Shown here in pieces: positions 50,249 to 58,992 of a DNA stretch of 64,000 nt. The position numbers and the translations under genes are program-made. The stretch spans positions 186,001 to 250,000 of the forward strand of contig CAIYWC010000097.1 of the NCBI GenBank assembly GCA_903929795.1. The letters run 5' to 3'. Numbering within the stretch: position 1 is the first letter of the stretch; each line of letters begins with the position of its first letter. The notes below the pieces were generated by a model. The model had not been told where the DNA came from and did not search any database. It saw only the letters and a program-made list of their open reading frames with translations. The DNA is from an uncultured Myxococcales bacterium (GTDB lineage Bacteria; Myxococcota_A; UBA9042).

Positions 50249-51100
50249 ATGGTGCGTCTGCTTTCCATCGTCATCCTGATCTGGGCGTTTGATGCCTGGG
50301 CGGTGGACGTGCCGCCAACGGCGACGGACAGCCACGTCGGTCTGACGCCGCATCGGCTGGACGCGACTGTGAGCCCGGGTCCGCTGCCCGTACGCGACGA
50401 CACCCGCGCCCGCGCGCTGCAGGCGATCGAGGCGCGCCTGGCGTGCGCCTGCTATGAAGCCGGGGATTTTCGTCTGGATCTGGCCCGCGGCGCGACGGCG
50501 GCGCAGTGCACGTGTCCGTTCGCCGCGCAGATGCGGCTCGATCTGGAACGCAGCGTCGCGGCACTGTCGACGGCCGACCTCGCGGACAAGCGGCGCGTCG
50601 CAGAGATGGTTGAGGCCAAATTCGTGCCGCTGCAGCCGGAATACGAGCGCGTGTTTCGCTATCCGCGCGACCGGCTGGACTGGTTCATGAAGAACGTCCG
50701 CTGCGTCTGTGAAGGCTGCAAGCCGACAATTTTCTTTGCTAAATGTGGCCTTTCCTGCGCGCCGGCGATCGTCTACAAGCTGCGCGCCAAGGTCTTCTTG
50801 GCCATGGGCTTCAGCACGGATGAGCTGCTGGACTACTACCTCGCCGACGTGAACGCCCAGCGGCCGCCGCGCGAGCAAATCGACCGCGACTTCTTGCTGC
50901 CGGGCAAACAGCGCGAAAAAGGCTGGCTGGTCCCGGCGGCTGCGATCGGCGGCGCGGCGCTGCTGCTGGCCTGGGTGGTGCGGCGGTGGGCGAAACGCCG
51001 GCCGGCGGTGGCGGAGCCGACGGCGGAAGCGCCGGCGGAGGCGTCTACTGCCGCGCGGCGCAAGGTTGCGGCGGCCCTGGAGGATGATCCAGAATGGTGA
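50249..51100 (+). CDS. CcmH-like thiol-oxidoreductase domain protein
   Basis: 283 residues from the ATG at 50249 (hydrophobic start VRLLSIVILIWAF, signal ending WAVD). Nine Cys after the signal: CAC (66, 68), CTC (87, 89), CVCEGC (152-157), C166 and C170. The segment RCVCEGCKPTIFFAKCGLSC, then helices VYKLRAKVFLAMGFSTDELLDYYLADVN and DRDFLLPGK, is laid out as in CcmH (LRCxxCQ followed by a three-helix bundle and 'DExxDxL'). One membrane helix lies near the C-terminus (WLVPAAAIGGAALLLAWVV). CcmH reduces apocytochrome disulfides in cytochrome c maturation. No other ccm genes are nearby, so the role may differ. Confidence 0.7.
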   Translation: MVRLLSIVILIWAFDAWAVDVPPTATDSHVGLTPHRLDATVSPGPLPVRDDTRARALQAIEARLACACYEAGDFRLDLARGATAAQCTCPFAAQMRLDLERSVAALSTADLADKRRVAEMVEAKFVPLQPEYERVFRYPRDRLDWFMKNVRCVCEGCKPTIFFAKCGLSCAPAIVYKLRAKVFLAMGFSTDELLDYYLADVNAQRPPREQIDRDFLLPGKQREKGWLVPAAAIGGAALLLAWVVRRWAKRRPAVAEPTAEAPAEASTAARRKVAAALEDDPEW

Positions 51101-51113
51101 GCGAGAAAATACC

Positions 51114-51491
51114 ATGAAAATTCAAGTCTTTCACTACAGCGGCTGCAGCACGTGCCACAAAGCGTTGGCCTGGCTGCGGGCGCGCGGCGTGGCATTCGAC
51201 GCGGTTGACCTCGTGGCTACGCCGCCGACGGTCGCGCAACTTTCTGAGATTCTGCACAGTTCCGGCGCAAGTGTCGGCAAGCTGTTCAACGTCACCGGCC
51301 TCGTCTATCGCGGCGAGGGCTGGGCAAAGAAGGCGCCGGCGATGTCCGAGGCGGAGATCCTCGGCGCACTGGCCGCCAACGGCCGGCTCATCAAGCGGCC
51401 GCTGCTACTGGTCAAGAACGTGAGCGGCAAAGCCACTGCGTGCATTGGATTTCGCGAGTCCGAATGGCTCGCCGCTTTGGAGGTACCATGA
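51114..51491 (+). CDS. ArsC/Spx family protein
   Basis: 125 residues. The N-terminus FHYSGCSTCHKALAWLRARGVAF is the thioredoxin-fold active site CxxC (SGCSTC), followed by the family's KLFNVTGLVYRG, and KRPLLLVKN (the cis-Pro strand with the conserved KRP). Either an arsenate-reductase-like or Spx/MgsR-like regulator-type protein. The first Cys matches the ArsC nucleophile. The gene follows the CcmH-like gene by 13 bp and overlaps the esterase start by 4 bp (ATGA). All three appear to be one transcript. Confidence 0.85.
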   Translation: MKIQVFHYSGCSTCHKALAWLRARGVAFDAVDLVATPPTVAQLSEILHSSGASVGKLFNVTGLVYRGEGWAKKAPAMSEAEILGALAANGRLIKRPLLLVKNVSGKATACIGFRESEWLAALEVP

Positions 51492-52480
51492 CGACCTGGA
51501 CCGAGCGCCTGCACCCCACGCGCCTGCGCAAGCGTGCGGGCGGCCTGCTGGTCGACGGCTTCTTCAACGGCATCGCGCGGGCAGGCAAGCTGCATCCGCA
51601 GTCGCGCCCGTCCCGCCATGGCCTTGAAGTGATTGAGGATATCGCTTATCGCGCAACCGGCGATCGCGCGCATCTTCTGGACATCTGGCGGCCAGCGCTG
51701 CGCGCGCGGGACGGCCAACCGCTGCCGACGGTGCTCTACATCCACGGCGGCGGGTTTCGCATCCTGTCCAAAAATACCCATTGGATCATGGCGTTGGCGT
51801 TCGCGCGCCGCGGCTGGCAGGTTGTGTCCATCAACTACCGGCTGGCGCCGCAGCACCATTATCCGGCCGCAATCGAGGATGCCTGCGACGCGCTCGTCTG
51901 GCTGGTGTCGCATGCGGCGGAGTACCAGATCGATCTGAATCATCTCGTTTTTGCTGGTGAATCGGCTGGCGGCAACCTGGTCACGGCGCTGGCGCTCGCG
52001 ACGAGCTGGCGGCGGCCGGAGCCGTTCGCCCAGCGCGCGTTTGATACCGGCGTCACTGCGCGCGCGGTGCTGCCGGCCTGCGGGATGCTGCAGGTCAGCG
52101 ACGTGCAGCGAGTCCGACGGCGCAAGCCACAGCTCACGAAATTCATTGAAGATCGCCTAACCGAGGTCTCGGAAGCCTATCTGGGCCCGCCGCCGCACGA
52201 CGACCTGACGCTCGCGGATCCGCTGAACTTCTTCGAGTCGTCGGCACAGCCCGAGCGGCCGCTGCCGGTCTTTTTTGCCGGCGTGGGGACGTCCGATCCG
52301 CTGCTGGACGACACGCGGCGGCTGCAGGCGGCGCTTGACGCGCGCGGCGTGACGTGCGAGACCCGCTATTATCCCAAGGAACTCCATGCGTTCCACGCGC
52401 TGGTCATGCGCGAGCAGGCGCGCAAGTTCTGGGCGGACCAGTTCGCTTTTCTGGATCGCCTCGGCTTGTCGCCCAAGTAA
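51488..52480 (+). CDS. Alpha/beta-hydrolase, HSL-family esterase
   Basis: 330 residues. The oxyanion-hole motif HGGGF (residues about 92-96), nucleophile in GESAGGN, and catalytic Asp/His in GTSDPLLDD and HAFHAL place it in the hormone-sensitive lipase/esterase family (alpha/beta-hydrolase_3). Cytoplasmic, no signal peptide. ATG at 51488 is coupled to the preceding stop. Substrate cannot be read from sequence; small ester or lipid substrates are typical. Ends 47 bp before the hairpin at 52527. Confidence 0.87.
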   Translation: MTTWTERLHPTRLRKRAGGLLVDGFFNGIARAGKLHPQSRPSRHGLEVIEDIAYRATGDRAHLLDIWRPALRARDGQPLPTVLYIHGGGFRILSKNTHWIMALAFARRGWQVVSINYRLAPQHHYPAAIEDACDALVWLVSHAAEYQIDLNHLVFAGESAGGNLVTALALATSWRRPEPFAQRAFDTGVTARAVLPACGMLQVSDVQRVRRRKPQLTKFIEDRLTEVSEAYLGPPPHDDLTLADPLNFFESSAQPERPLPVFFAGVGTSDPLLDDTRRLQAALDARGVTCETRYYPKELHAFHALVMREQARKFWADQFAFLDRLGLSPK

Positions 52481-52526
52481 TTGTTACAGTTCAGCAATCT
52501 CGTGCGCTGACATGGGCGTCAACGCA

Positions 52527-52574
52527 CCAAGCCGCCCCGGGTATCCTGCGAAAGCGGGGCCCGGCGCGGCTTGG
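52527..52574. terminator. Bidirectional-type hairpin between convergent genes
   Basis: CCAAGCCGCCCCGGG (52527-52541) pairs with CCCGGCGCGGCTTGG (52560-52574) with one mismatch, around an 18-base loop. It lies between the esterase stop (52480) and the stop of the convergent 117-residue gene (52605). No T-run on either strand. Confidence 0.5.
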
Positions 52575-52604
52575 CGTGTAAGTAAACCTGCTGAAATGGC
52601 GGGC

Positions 52605-52958
52605 TTATTTCTTGGCAGTCGTCGCCTGACGATGTGCGTCCATCAGCCGCCACGGGCTGAACGCCTGCAGCTTGGTCTTCTCGCTCTCCGGCGCGCCTTT
52701 CGGATAGCGCAGCGCGAGGATCGCCGTGATGGCGCCATCGCGCGAGCCGAAGTCCTTGATGAGCCGCTGAGTGTTGTGCAAGTGCGTGACAAGCTTGCTG
52801 TTTGCCGACTGCATGAGCTTGCTGCGCGAGCCCTCCGGCGCGTCATACAGCGCGAGGATCTTGTCCACCAGCGCGGCTTTGGAGCCGAACTGCTTTTCAA
52901 CGCGCTGCTTGGGCGTTGGCGGATTCACTTGCGCGGTACCTTTTTTGCTATTGGCCAT
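52605..52958 (-). CDS. Small basic protein of unknown function
   Basis: 117 residues, no signal peptide. Basic N-terminus (MANSKKGTAQVNPPTPKQRVEK), then a helical region with DKILALYDAPEGSRSKLMQSANSKLVTHLHNTQRLI and, at the end, FSPWRLMDAHRQATTAKK, split by turns. The composition (Lys/Arg-rich, helical) suggests nucleic-acid binding, but no named family is recognised. A GAGGAAAGACC ribosome-binding site is present. Stands alone: convergent with the esterase, and the BamD gene ends 120 bp upstream on the same strand. Confidence 0.7.
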   Translation of the reverse strand: MANSKKGTAQVNPPTPKQRVEKQFGSKAALVDKILALYDAPEGSRSKLMQSANSKLVTHLHNTQRLIKDFGSRDGAITAILALRYPKGAPESEKTKLQAFSPWRLMDAHRQATTAKK

Positions 52959-53078
52959 GGTCTTTCCTCGTATCGCCGGTCAGATGCCGACGTTCGGTGG
53001 CGTGCGGGTCATTTTGCCCGCGCGCCGTGTGATGCCGCAGCCCCAGTGGCTGCAGCGTTGTGCGCCGTTCCTCGGATT

Positions 53079-53984
53079 CTAGGAATCCTCCGATTCGGTC
53101 GCAGTTTCTGGTTTGTAGCTGGCGCAGGGCGGCAATTCCGCTGGCATGTCGCCGGGCAAACCTTTGGCTTTGTCGGCGGCAATCGCCTCATTCATTGCGG
53201 CAATTTCCCGGTCCGCGCGGGCGCGCTCTTCCGGATAGCGCTGCGCGACAGCGGTCCACATCTCAATTGCGCGCGTGCGCCAAGCCAGCTTGCCATAGGA
53301 GCTTGCCAGTAATTCGTAATTCGCAAGTGTCCGCGATCGCGAGGGAAACTGCTGCATGGCCAGATGCATCCGAAAAACAAGCGGCAGCCATTTCTCGCGT
53401 TTTTCGTAGAATTTGATGACGTACTCGTGCTGGGCGAATTGCAGCGTCAGGCAGCGATCGCGCAGCGACAGTGCCTCCGTGACGAAGCGCGACCGCGGAA
53501 ATTGCCGGACAAAACGCTCCAGATGCGAGCGCGCCTGTTGCACGGGTCCCAAATCCAGTTCTTCTTGGGGTGGCAGGATAAAGAAATCGTCTGGGGCCAG
53601 CTGAAAATGCGCCTTGGCTACCATGAAAAGCGCGTATGGCACATTGTCATTGGTGTCGTGGCGCTGGACAAATGACAGGTAAGTTTCGATAGATTCATCA
53701 TATTTGTGTTGCGCATACTGCGCGTCGCCCAAGCGCAGGCGCGCCAACGCCGTCACTTTGAGATAGGAAGGCAATTTCAGGACTTTGTGTAATTCCTGCT
53801 CAGCTTCCACCAGCGAACCGCCGGCCAAGTGCTCGATGGCGTCAAAGTACAGCTGTTCCGACTCCGGCAGCGGCGCCGTATCCGCCGCGGCGCCCGGCTT
53901 GGTTTCGGCCACGACGGGCGCGCCCGCGCACGCAGGCAGCGCGAGGCAAACGAGAACGGCGAGGGAGAGCAATCGGAAGTTCAT
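53079..53984 (-). CDS. bamD: Outer-membrane assembly lipoprotein BamD-like (YfiO)
   Basis: 301 residues from the ATG at 53984; lipoprotein signal LPAC (Cys19). Consecutive tetratricopeptide-like helical repeats as in BamD: YFDAIEHLAGGSLVEAEQEL, LRLGDAQYAQHKYDESIETYLSFVQRH, ARSHLERFVRQFPRSRFVTEAL and a final FYEKREKWLPLVFRMHLAMQQFP, typical of the family. BamD forms the essential core of the BAM complex with BamA in outer-membrane protein insertion. Last gene of the envelope operon, 86 bp after mlaE. bamA itself is not in the window. Confidence 0.85.
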   Translation of the reverse strand: MNFRLLSLAVLVCLALPACAGAPVVAETKPGAAADTAPLPESEQLYFDAIEHLAGGSLVEAEQELHKVLKLPSYLKVTALARLRLGDAQYAQHKYDESIETYLSFVQRHDTNDNVPYALFMVAKAHFQLAPDDFFILPPQEELDLGPVQQARSHLERFVRQFPRSRFVTEALSLRDRCLTLQFAQHEYVIKFYEKREKWLPLVFRMHLAMQQFPSRSRTLANYELLASSYGKLAWRTRAIEMWTAVAQRYPEERARADREIAAMNEAIAADKAKGLPGDMPAELPPCASYKPETATESEDS

Positions 53985-54070
53985 GACCAAACACAGGCGC
54001 TGGCAGCCAGCGCGGGGCTGCGAAGTGTCGGAGATCTCGGGCGGGCGGTCAAGTGCGCCGCGGCGGCGGG

Positions 54071-54880
54071 TCAGCCAAAGAACGTGTAGATGGCGCCCGA
54101 GATGACGAAATCCAGCAAGACGACCGCGAACGACGCGTTCACGACCGCGCGCGTCGTTGCCCAGCCGACGCCTTCGGAGCCGCCCGTTGCCTCGAGGCCG
54201 GCTTGGCCGGCGATGAGCGGGATCGCGCAGCCGTAGGCGAACGCCTTGGTGACGCCGGAGACGATGTCGCCAGCTTTGACCAGCTGGATCGACAGAAAGG
54301 TCAGCGGGTGGATGCCAAAGCCCAGGTAACCTGTGAGCATTCCAGTGATCTCGCCGATGAGCGTCGCGTAGATCGTCAGGCAGATCATCATGGCGCCGGC
54401 GGCCAAAAAACGCGGGACAATCAGGTAGTTCACCGGATCGGCGTTGCACATGCGCAGCGCGTCCACTTGTTCCGTCACCACCATCGAGCCAATCTCGGCG
54501 GCAATGCCGGAGCCGACGCGCGTGGCAATCATCATTCCGGCGATGGTTGGCGCGAATTCTTTGATCATGATTTGGATGAACGCCGCGCCAATCATACTGA
54601 AATCAGGGAGAATTTTCTCCACCTGAGTGGCAACCTGATACACCAGAATCATGCCCAAAAAGCCGATGGTCACCGTAATAAACAGCAGCGACTGCACACC
54701 CATCGCGTACATTTGCTGGACGATCGCGCCTTGCTCGCGCCGCGCAGAGCCGATTTGCACAAGCGTGTCGCGACAGAGCAGGAGGAACTGCCGCGCCGGT
54801 GTCAGCGTTTCGCGCAGCCACTTCAGCCACGCAGGCGGCGCGGGCTTCTTGGTCGGCAGAGGCAAAATTACAGTGGTCAC
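54071..54880 (-). CDS. mlaE: MlaE-type lipid ABC transporter permease
   Basis: 269 residues. The MlaE/permease signature is clear: IKEFAPTIAGMMIATRVGSGIAAEIGSM, EQVDALRMCNADPVNYLIVPRFLA and GYLGFGI. The protein is the membrane part of the Mla-type phospholipid transporter (maintaining outer-membrane asymmetry). The usual partners MlaF (ATPase), MlaD (MCE) and MlaC are absent from this side of the gene; only BamD lies downstream, so they are encoded elsewhere. It is 12 bp after the PEGA-like gene. Confidence 0.9.
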   Translation of the reverse strand: MTTVILPLPTKKPAPPAWLKWLRETLTPARQFLLLCRDTLVQIGSARREQGAIVQQMYAMGVQSLLFITVTIGFLGMILVYQVATQVEKILPDFSMIGAAFIQIMIKEFAPTIAGMMIATRVGSGIAAEIGSMVVTEQVDALRMCNADPVNYLIVPRFLAAGAMMICLTIYATLIGEITGMLTGYLGFGIHPLTFLSIQLVKAGDIVSGVTKAFAYGCAIPLIAGQAGLEATGGSEGVGWATTRAVVNASFAVVLLDFVISGAIYTFFG

Positions 54881-54892
54881 GCGGTGTTTCGC

Positions 54893-55963
54893 CTATTTCC
54901 TGGGCGCAGTTTGCCGTGTCGCGCTGGCCGGCGCCGCATTGTCGTCCGTGTCGGCCAGCGCTTCCAGGCGCGCTTCGACTGCGACGGTCTCGTCCCGGCG
55001 AATCTCGATGCGGCGATGCCAGCGGTCATAGCCTTCCTTGGCAAAGCGGATGATCCACTTGCGCGCCGCCAGCTGGTACGGCTCCGCCTTGGTGCCTTTT
55101 CCGGAAATCTTCCCGTCATTGGTCGGCTTGTCGGCCAAGCGCTGCTCGATCGGCACGTCGTCCAAAAAGGTGATGACACCTTCAGTCTGGTCCACTTTGA
55201 CGATCAGCCGGCCAAAATACGGCACCGGCTTGGGCTTGATCGTCGCGGACGTCGGATCGCCGACCCGCACGTTGACGAACTGTTCGTAGTCGTAAAAGCC
55301 CGGGCAGCGCGTCTCGGCCTTGCGCGTGCCGGTCAGCGTCTCAATCACGCCCTCGCCCTGACCGACGTAGACGCCGTCCAGAAAGATCTCGCAGCTTTTG
55401 GGGTCGGAGAACAGCCGGATCGTGCCGGTCGCGAGCTTGCCGTCCAGCCGCAGTTCCGCCAGGCGATTCTCGGCTTTCTTGAGCTGCGCCTCGTATTCCG
55501 GCTTCTTGGGCGAATCGCCGATCTGGCCAAGGACCCGCTTGAGCAGGATTTGCGCCGCCGTCAGCGCGCGAAATTCGACCTCCGGTTGCTTGAGGGCCTC
55601 CGCCACGGTCGCGACATTCAACGGGAATTCGTGGCGAAACGGGTCCAGCGCCGCCGCGGCTTCCAGCAGCGCCAACGCCCGCGCCGTCTGGCCCTTGCGC
55701 GCAGCGTCCGAGGCTTCCGCGAAGCGCTTGACCGCTTCCTTGGCATTTTGCTCTTTCTTTTCTTGGGCTTCACGCGATTCTCGTGCGGCTTCCGACTCTT
55801 GGACCACGGCGGCAGCCTTGGCCTTTTCTTTCTCCTCTTGCGCTTTCTTTTTCGCCTCCACTTCGCTGCGGTCAGTCTCCGGGGCCTGCGCGACGGCGGG
55901 CAACGCAACGGCCAGCGTCAGCGCGGCGAACGAAAGGGAAAAAGCGAGACGAAACGGCGACAT
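54893..55963 (-). CDS. Secreted coiled-coil / PEGA-like domain protein
   Basis: 356 residues from the ATG at 55963; cleavable signal ending AVAQAPET. An Ala/Glu/Lys coiled coil (about 32-85: KKKAQEEKEKAKAAAVV, EAQEKKEQNAKEAVKRF) with TPR-like helices after it is followed by two PEGA-like beta modules: TGTIRLFSDPKSCEIFLDGVYVG and FGRLIVKVDQTEGVITFLDD. Such modules are usually extracytoplasmic and protein- or peptidoglycan-contacting. Second gene of the envelope operon: 8 bp after ctpA and 12 bp before mlaE. Confidence 0.78.
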   Translation of the reverse strand: MSPFRLAFSLSFAALTLAVALPAVAQAPETDRSEVEAKKKAQEEKEKAKAAAVVQESEAARESREAQEKKEQNAKEAVKRFAEASDAARKGQTARALALLEAAAALDPFRHEFPLNVATVAEALKQPEVEFRALTAAQILLKRVLGQIGDSPKKPEYEAQLKKAENRLAELRLDGKLATGTIRLFSDPKSCEIFLDGVYVGQGEGVIETLTGTRKAETRCPGFYDYEQFVNVRVGDPTSATIKPKPVPYFGRLIVKVDQTEGVITFLDDVPIEQRLADKPTNDGKISGKGTKAEPYQLAARKWIIRFAKEGYDRWHRRIEIRRDETVAVEARLEALADTDDNAAPASATRQTAPRK

Positions 55964-55971
55964 GGGCAACC

Positions 55972-58884
55972 TCAGGGCGGCGAATCTGGCGCGACCGGCG
56001 CGCGCGTGCAATGGACCAGCAACTGCCTCTCGGCAATCCGGTGTGCACCGGCCCGCGCTTGAATTGTAACGGCGTTCAGGCCGCTGTCGAGTCGCAGCTG
56101 TGCGCGAAACGGCACATCCGTCTGGCCATAGCCTGCCTGATACGCCTGCTTCACGCCACCTACGCTTGCCGTGACGAAGCGCCGCGCCGGCGATCGGCTG
56201 TCAAAATGCGCCGCGCCGCCCACGGTTAGTGCGCACGGATCGCGCACGGGCGGCAGCCGCTGCTCCAGCAGCGTGATCGTCGGCGATCGCACCCAGTCCA
56301 GCGTTTGTTCATTCTGCAACGCGCGGATCCGCTCCTGCACCAGGCTGGACGCCTGCGCGAGGCCCTTGCGTCCCCAGGCGATGTCGATCGGCTCCAGCCG
56401 CTGCACGCCCAGCGTCTCGTCGGCGATCGTCAACTCCACTTCCACCGGCTGCCAGTCGTCGACGCCGGTCTGCGCGGGCAGCGTCGGCGACCTGGGATCC
56501 GCGCCGGTCACCGCAAAGCGGGCAATCGCCGATCCGCCCGCCGCCAGCTGCCCCAGCCGCACCCGACCTTCCGCCAGGTGCAGCCGTTGCGCGCCCAGCA
56601 CGCGCAGCCGCACCTCCGTCGCCTGGGACAGACCAAGCCCCAGATTTTGCACCTCAATCGCCAGCGTCGCGGCCTCCTTGGGCTGGAGCACGCCGTCCGG
56701 CTGGGCGCCCCCGCTGTCGTCCAACGTGACGCGAAAGGCGAAATCCGGCTGCGGCCGCTCTGCCACCGTCACCAGCGTGTCGTCGTGCTGCGGCAGCGGC
56801 TGGCCATCCTGGGCGGCCATCACGCGCATCGGCACCGCGACGCTGCCATGCCGCGCTGACACCCGCACCGACAGCGGAACCGTTCGCTGCTGGCCCGGCT
56901 CCAGCCGCCCGACCAGCTGCTCGTGGCCGTCCAGCACGGGATCGTCTGAGCGCGTCAGCACTTCCAGCCGCGTCAGCGGCGTTTTGCCCAGGTTGGTCAG
57001 CGTCACGGACACGCGCAGCACTTCGCCCGCGTTGACCTGCACGCCCTGATTGGCATCGGCGATTTCCACCCGCAGCGCCGGTTCCGCCACGCGCTCGCCT
57101 TGGCGCCAGTCGATATTTTGCTTCTTCAGGTGCGCAACCAGCCCGTCGTCGTCCTCCCGCGCCATCTCGGCCAGGTCCGCCTCCGCCGCTTTCAGGGTCA
57201 GCTTGGCGTTCACGTCGCCGGATCGCCGCAGCAGCTGCGCCGCCCGCTGGCGGGGCGCGCGATCCATCGCCTCGGCCGGCGTCTCCTCGCCCGCGTCGGT
57301 TTGCGCCGGGTCCGGCAGCAGCACCCTCAGCCGGTACTGCGGCACCGGCAGCGTCACGGGCTGGGCCAGGCGCGAGCGCCGGTTGCTGCGGACCGGCCGC
57401 GGCGGGCCAAAAAGTGCGACATTTTCGCGCGTTGCGGAGATGAACTGCACGCCGACGTCCGGCGTGATGCCCACCGTGTGCAGGTCCACATCGCCCTGCA
57501 CCAGGTACTTCGCGACGGTCAGCTTGAGCGCTGCCTCGCCCATTTCGTAGGGCACCTGCACACTGGCTTTGCCAAAACTCTGCTCGCCCAGAACGATCGC
57601 CCGGTTGGTGAACTTCAGCGACCCGGCCACGACCTCCGACGCGCTCGCCGAATGGCCGTTCACCAGCACCGCGAGCGCCAGTTTGCGAAATTTGCCCTTG
57701 CCCGACACAAGCCGCTCGTCGCGGGCGTGCTGCGCGCCGGTCACCGTGATCACCGCCGGGCCCGCCAGCATGAACAGGTCACAGACCTTGACCGCCTCGT
57801 CCAGCAGCCCGCCTGGGTTGTCGCGCAAATCGAGCACAAGCGCGGGCTGGCTGCCCGACTCCAGCAGCGCGTCGACCGCTTCGCGCAGCTCGTCCGCCGT
57901 GCCGCGCTGGAAATTCTTGATGCGCGCGTAGCCCACGCCGTTGTCCAGCAACCGCGACTCGACGCTTTGCAGGTGAATCACCGCGCGGGTCACCGTCACC
58001 TCTTGCGGCTGGGCCCAGCCGCGCCGTCGCAGCAAAAGCCGAGCCGGAGTCGCCACTTCTCCGCGCAGCCGGTCCACCGCATCGTCGACGCTCATGTTCA
58101 GCGTGTCCTCGCCGTCGATTTGCAGGATCTCGTCGCCCGCGAGAATTCCCGCCTTTTGCGCCGGCGAATCCGGCAGCACGGACTGCACGACCAGCACGCC
58201 TTCCTGGGTCAGGATCACGATGCCCAGGCCGCCAAAGTGCCCGCCCGTGTTGGTCTGCATGTCGCGCCACTGGTCCGGGTCCAGCATGTGCGAATACGGG
58301 TCCATGGTCGCCAGCATGCCGTTTACCGCCACGTATTCCACGCGCGCCGGCTGGACGTCCGGCGGCAGGTGATCGGCCACGATGCGCAGCGTCTCCAGCA
58401 GCGTCCAGCCCAGGCGCAGCGGGTCCGTCACGAACGCCGCGTCAAGGTTCCAGGTCGCCTCGCCGATGCGGATCCGCAGCGTGCGCGGCTGGCCGTCGGC
58501 AAAAAGCTGCGGCGTGTCGACCAGCATCTCCGGCACCAGGTGCGCGATCGCCTGCAGGGCTTCCTCCAGCATTTCGCGGGGCTGCATCCGCGCTGGGTCG
58601 ACGTAACGGTGGCGCATCAGATCCAAGGCGCGGCCGACAATCCGCCCGGCCCGGAGCGCCGCCAGCTCCTGCTCGCGCGTGCCCCCTTGCGCCGCGCGCG
58701 GCGGGGCGATCGACGGCTCCCGGTCGAGCGCGGCCAGCCGCCCAGGCTCCACCGGCGGGCGGGCCAACGGCGCCGCCAGCAGCTGCCACAGCGCCACGCC
58801 GCACGCGATCGCGGCGGCCACGGCGATGCCCAAACGCAGGCGCGCGCGCGGCGGAAACGGGGGCTGGCTGGCGGGTGAATCCAT
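55972..58884 (-). CDS. ctpA: C-terminal processing protease CtpA with long C-terminal extension
   Basis: 970 residues from the ATG at 58884 (MDSPASQPPF), with one N-terminal membrane helix (17-38). Then the S41 family order: N-terminal helical region, VAVNGMLATMDPYSHML, a PDZ domain (about 210-290, GGLGIVI...VLPDSPAQKAGILAGDEILQIDGE), LDLRDNPGG, catalytic Ser in NGHSASASE (412-416) and Lys in FGKASVQ (Lys439). About 500 residues follow, with two or more Ig-like/CARDB-like beta-domains (VSVTLTNLGKTPL, AIEVQNLGLGLSQA). This extension is far beyond a normal CtpA and suggests surface or substrate docking. First gene of the operon ctpA-PEGA-mlaE-bamD. Confidence 0.9.
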   Translation of the reverse strand: MDSPASQPPFPPRARLRLGIAVAAAIACGVALWQLLAAPLARPPVEPGRLAALDREPSIAPPRAAQGGTREQELAALRAGRIVGRALDLMRHRYVDPARMQPREMLEEALQAIAHLVPEMLVDTPQLFADGQPRTLRIRIGEATWNLDAAFVTDPLRLGWTLLETLRIVADHLPPDVQPARVEYVAVNGMLATMDPYSHMLDPDQWRDMQTNTGGHFGGLGIVILTQEGVLVVQSVLPDSPAQKAGILAGDEILQIDGEDTLNMSVDDAVDRLRGEVATPARLLLRRRGWAQPQEVTVTRAVIHLQSVESRLLDNGVGYARIKNFQRGTADELREAVDALLESGSQPALVLDLRDNPGGLLDEAVKVCDLFMLAGPAVITVTGAQHARDERLVSGKGKFRKLALAVLVNGHSASASEVVAGSLKFTNRAIVLGEQSFGKASVQVPYEMGEAALKLTVAKYLVQGDVDLHTVGITPDVGVQFISATRENVALFGPPRPVRSNRRSRLAQPVTLPVPQYRLRVLLPDPAQTDAGEETPAEAMDRAPRQRAAQLLRRSGDVNAKLTLKAAEADLAEMAREDDDGLVAHLKKQNIDWRQGERVAEPALRVEIADANQGVQVNAGEVLRVSVTLTNLGKTPLTRLEVLTRSDDPVLDGHEQLVGRLEPGQQRTVPLSVRVSARHGSVAVPMRVMAAQDGQPLPQHDDTLVTVAERPQPDFAFRVTLDDSGGAQPDGVLQPKEAATLAIEVQNLGLGLSQATEVRLRVLGAQRLHLAEGRVRLGQLAAGGSAIARFAVTGADPRSPTLPAQTGVDDWQPVEVELTIADETLGVQRLEPIDIAWGRKGLAQASSLVQERIRALQNEQTLDWVRSPTITLLEQRLPPVRDPCALTVGGAAHFDSRSPARRFVTASVGGVKQAYQAGYGQTDVPFRAQLRLDSGLNAVTIQARAGAHRIAERQLLVHCTRAPVAPDSPP

Positions 58885-58992
58885 CACGCGCGGCAGGATA
58901 GCCGTTTGCCCGACCATGTGCGAGACCCGCACCGCCACTTGCAACCGGCCCCGACGCGGGTACGCTCTGTGCACCAGCCGTCGCTGGCGCGG

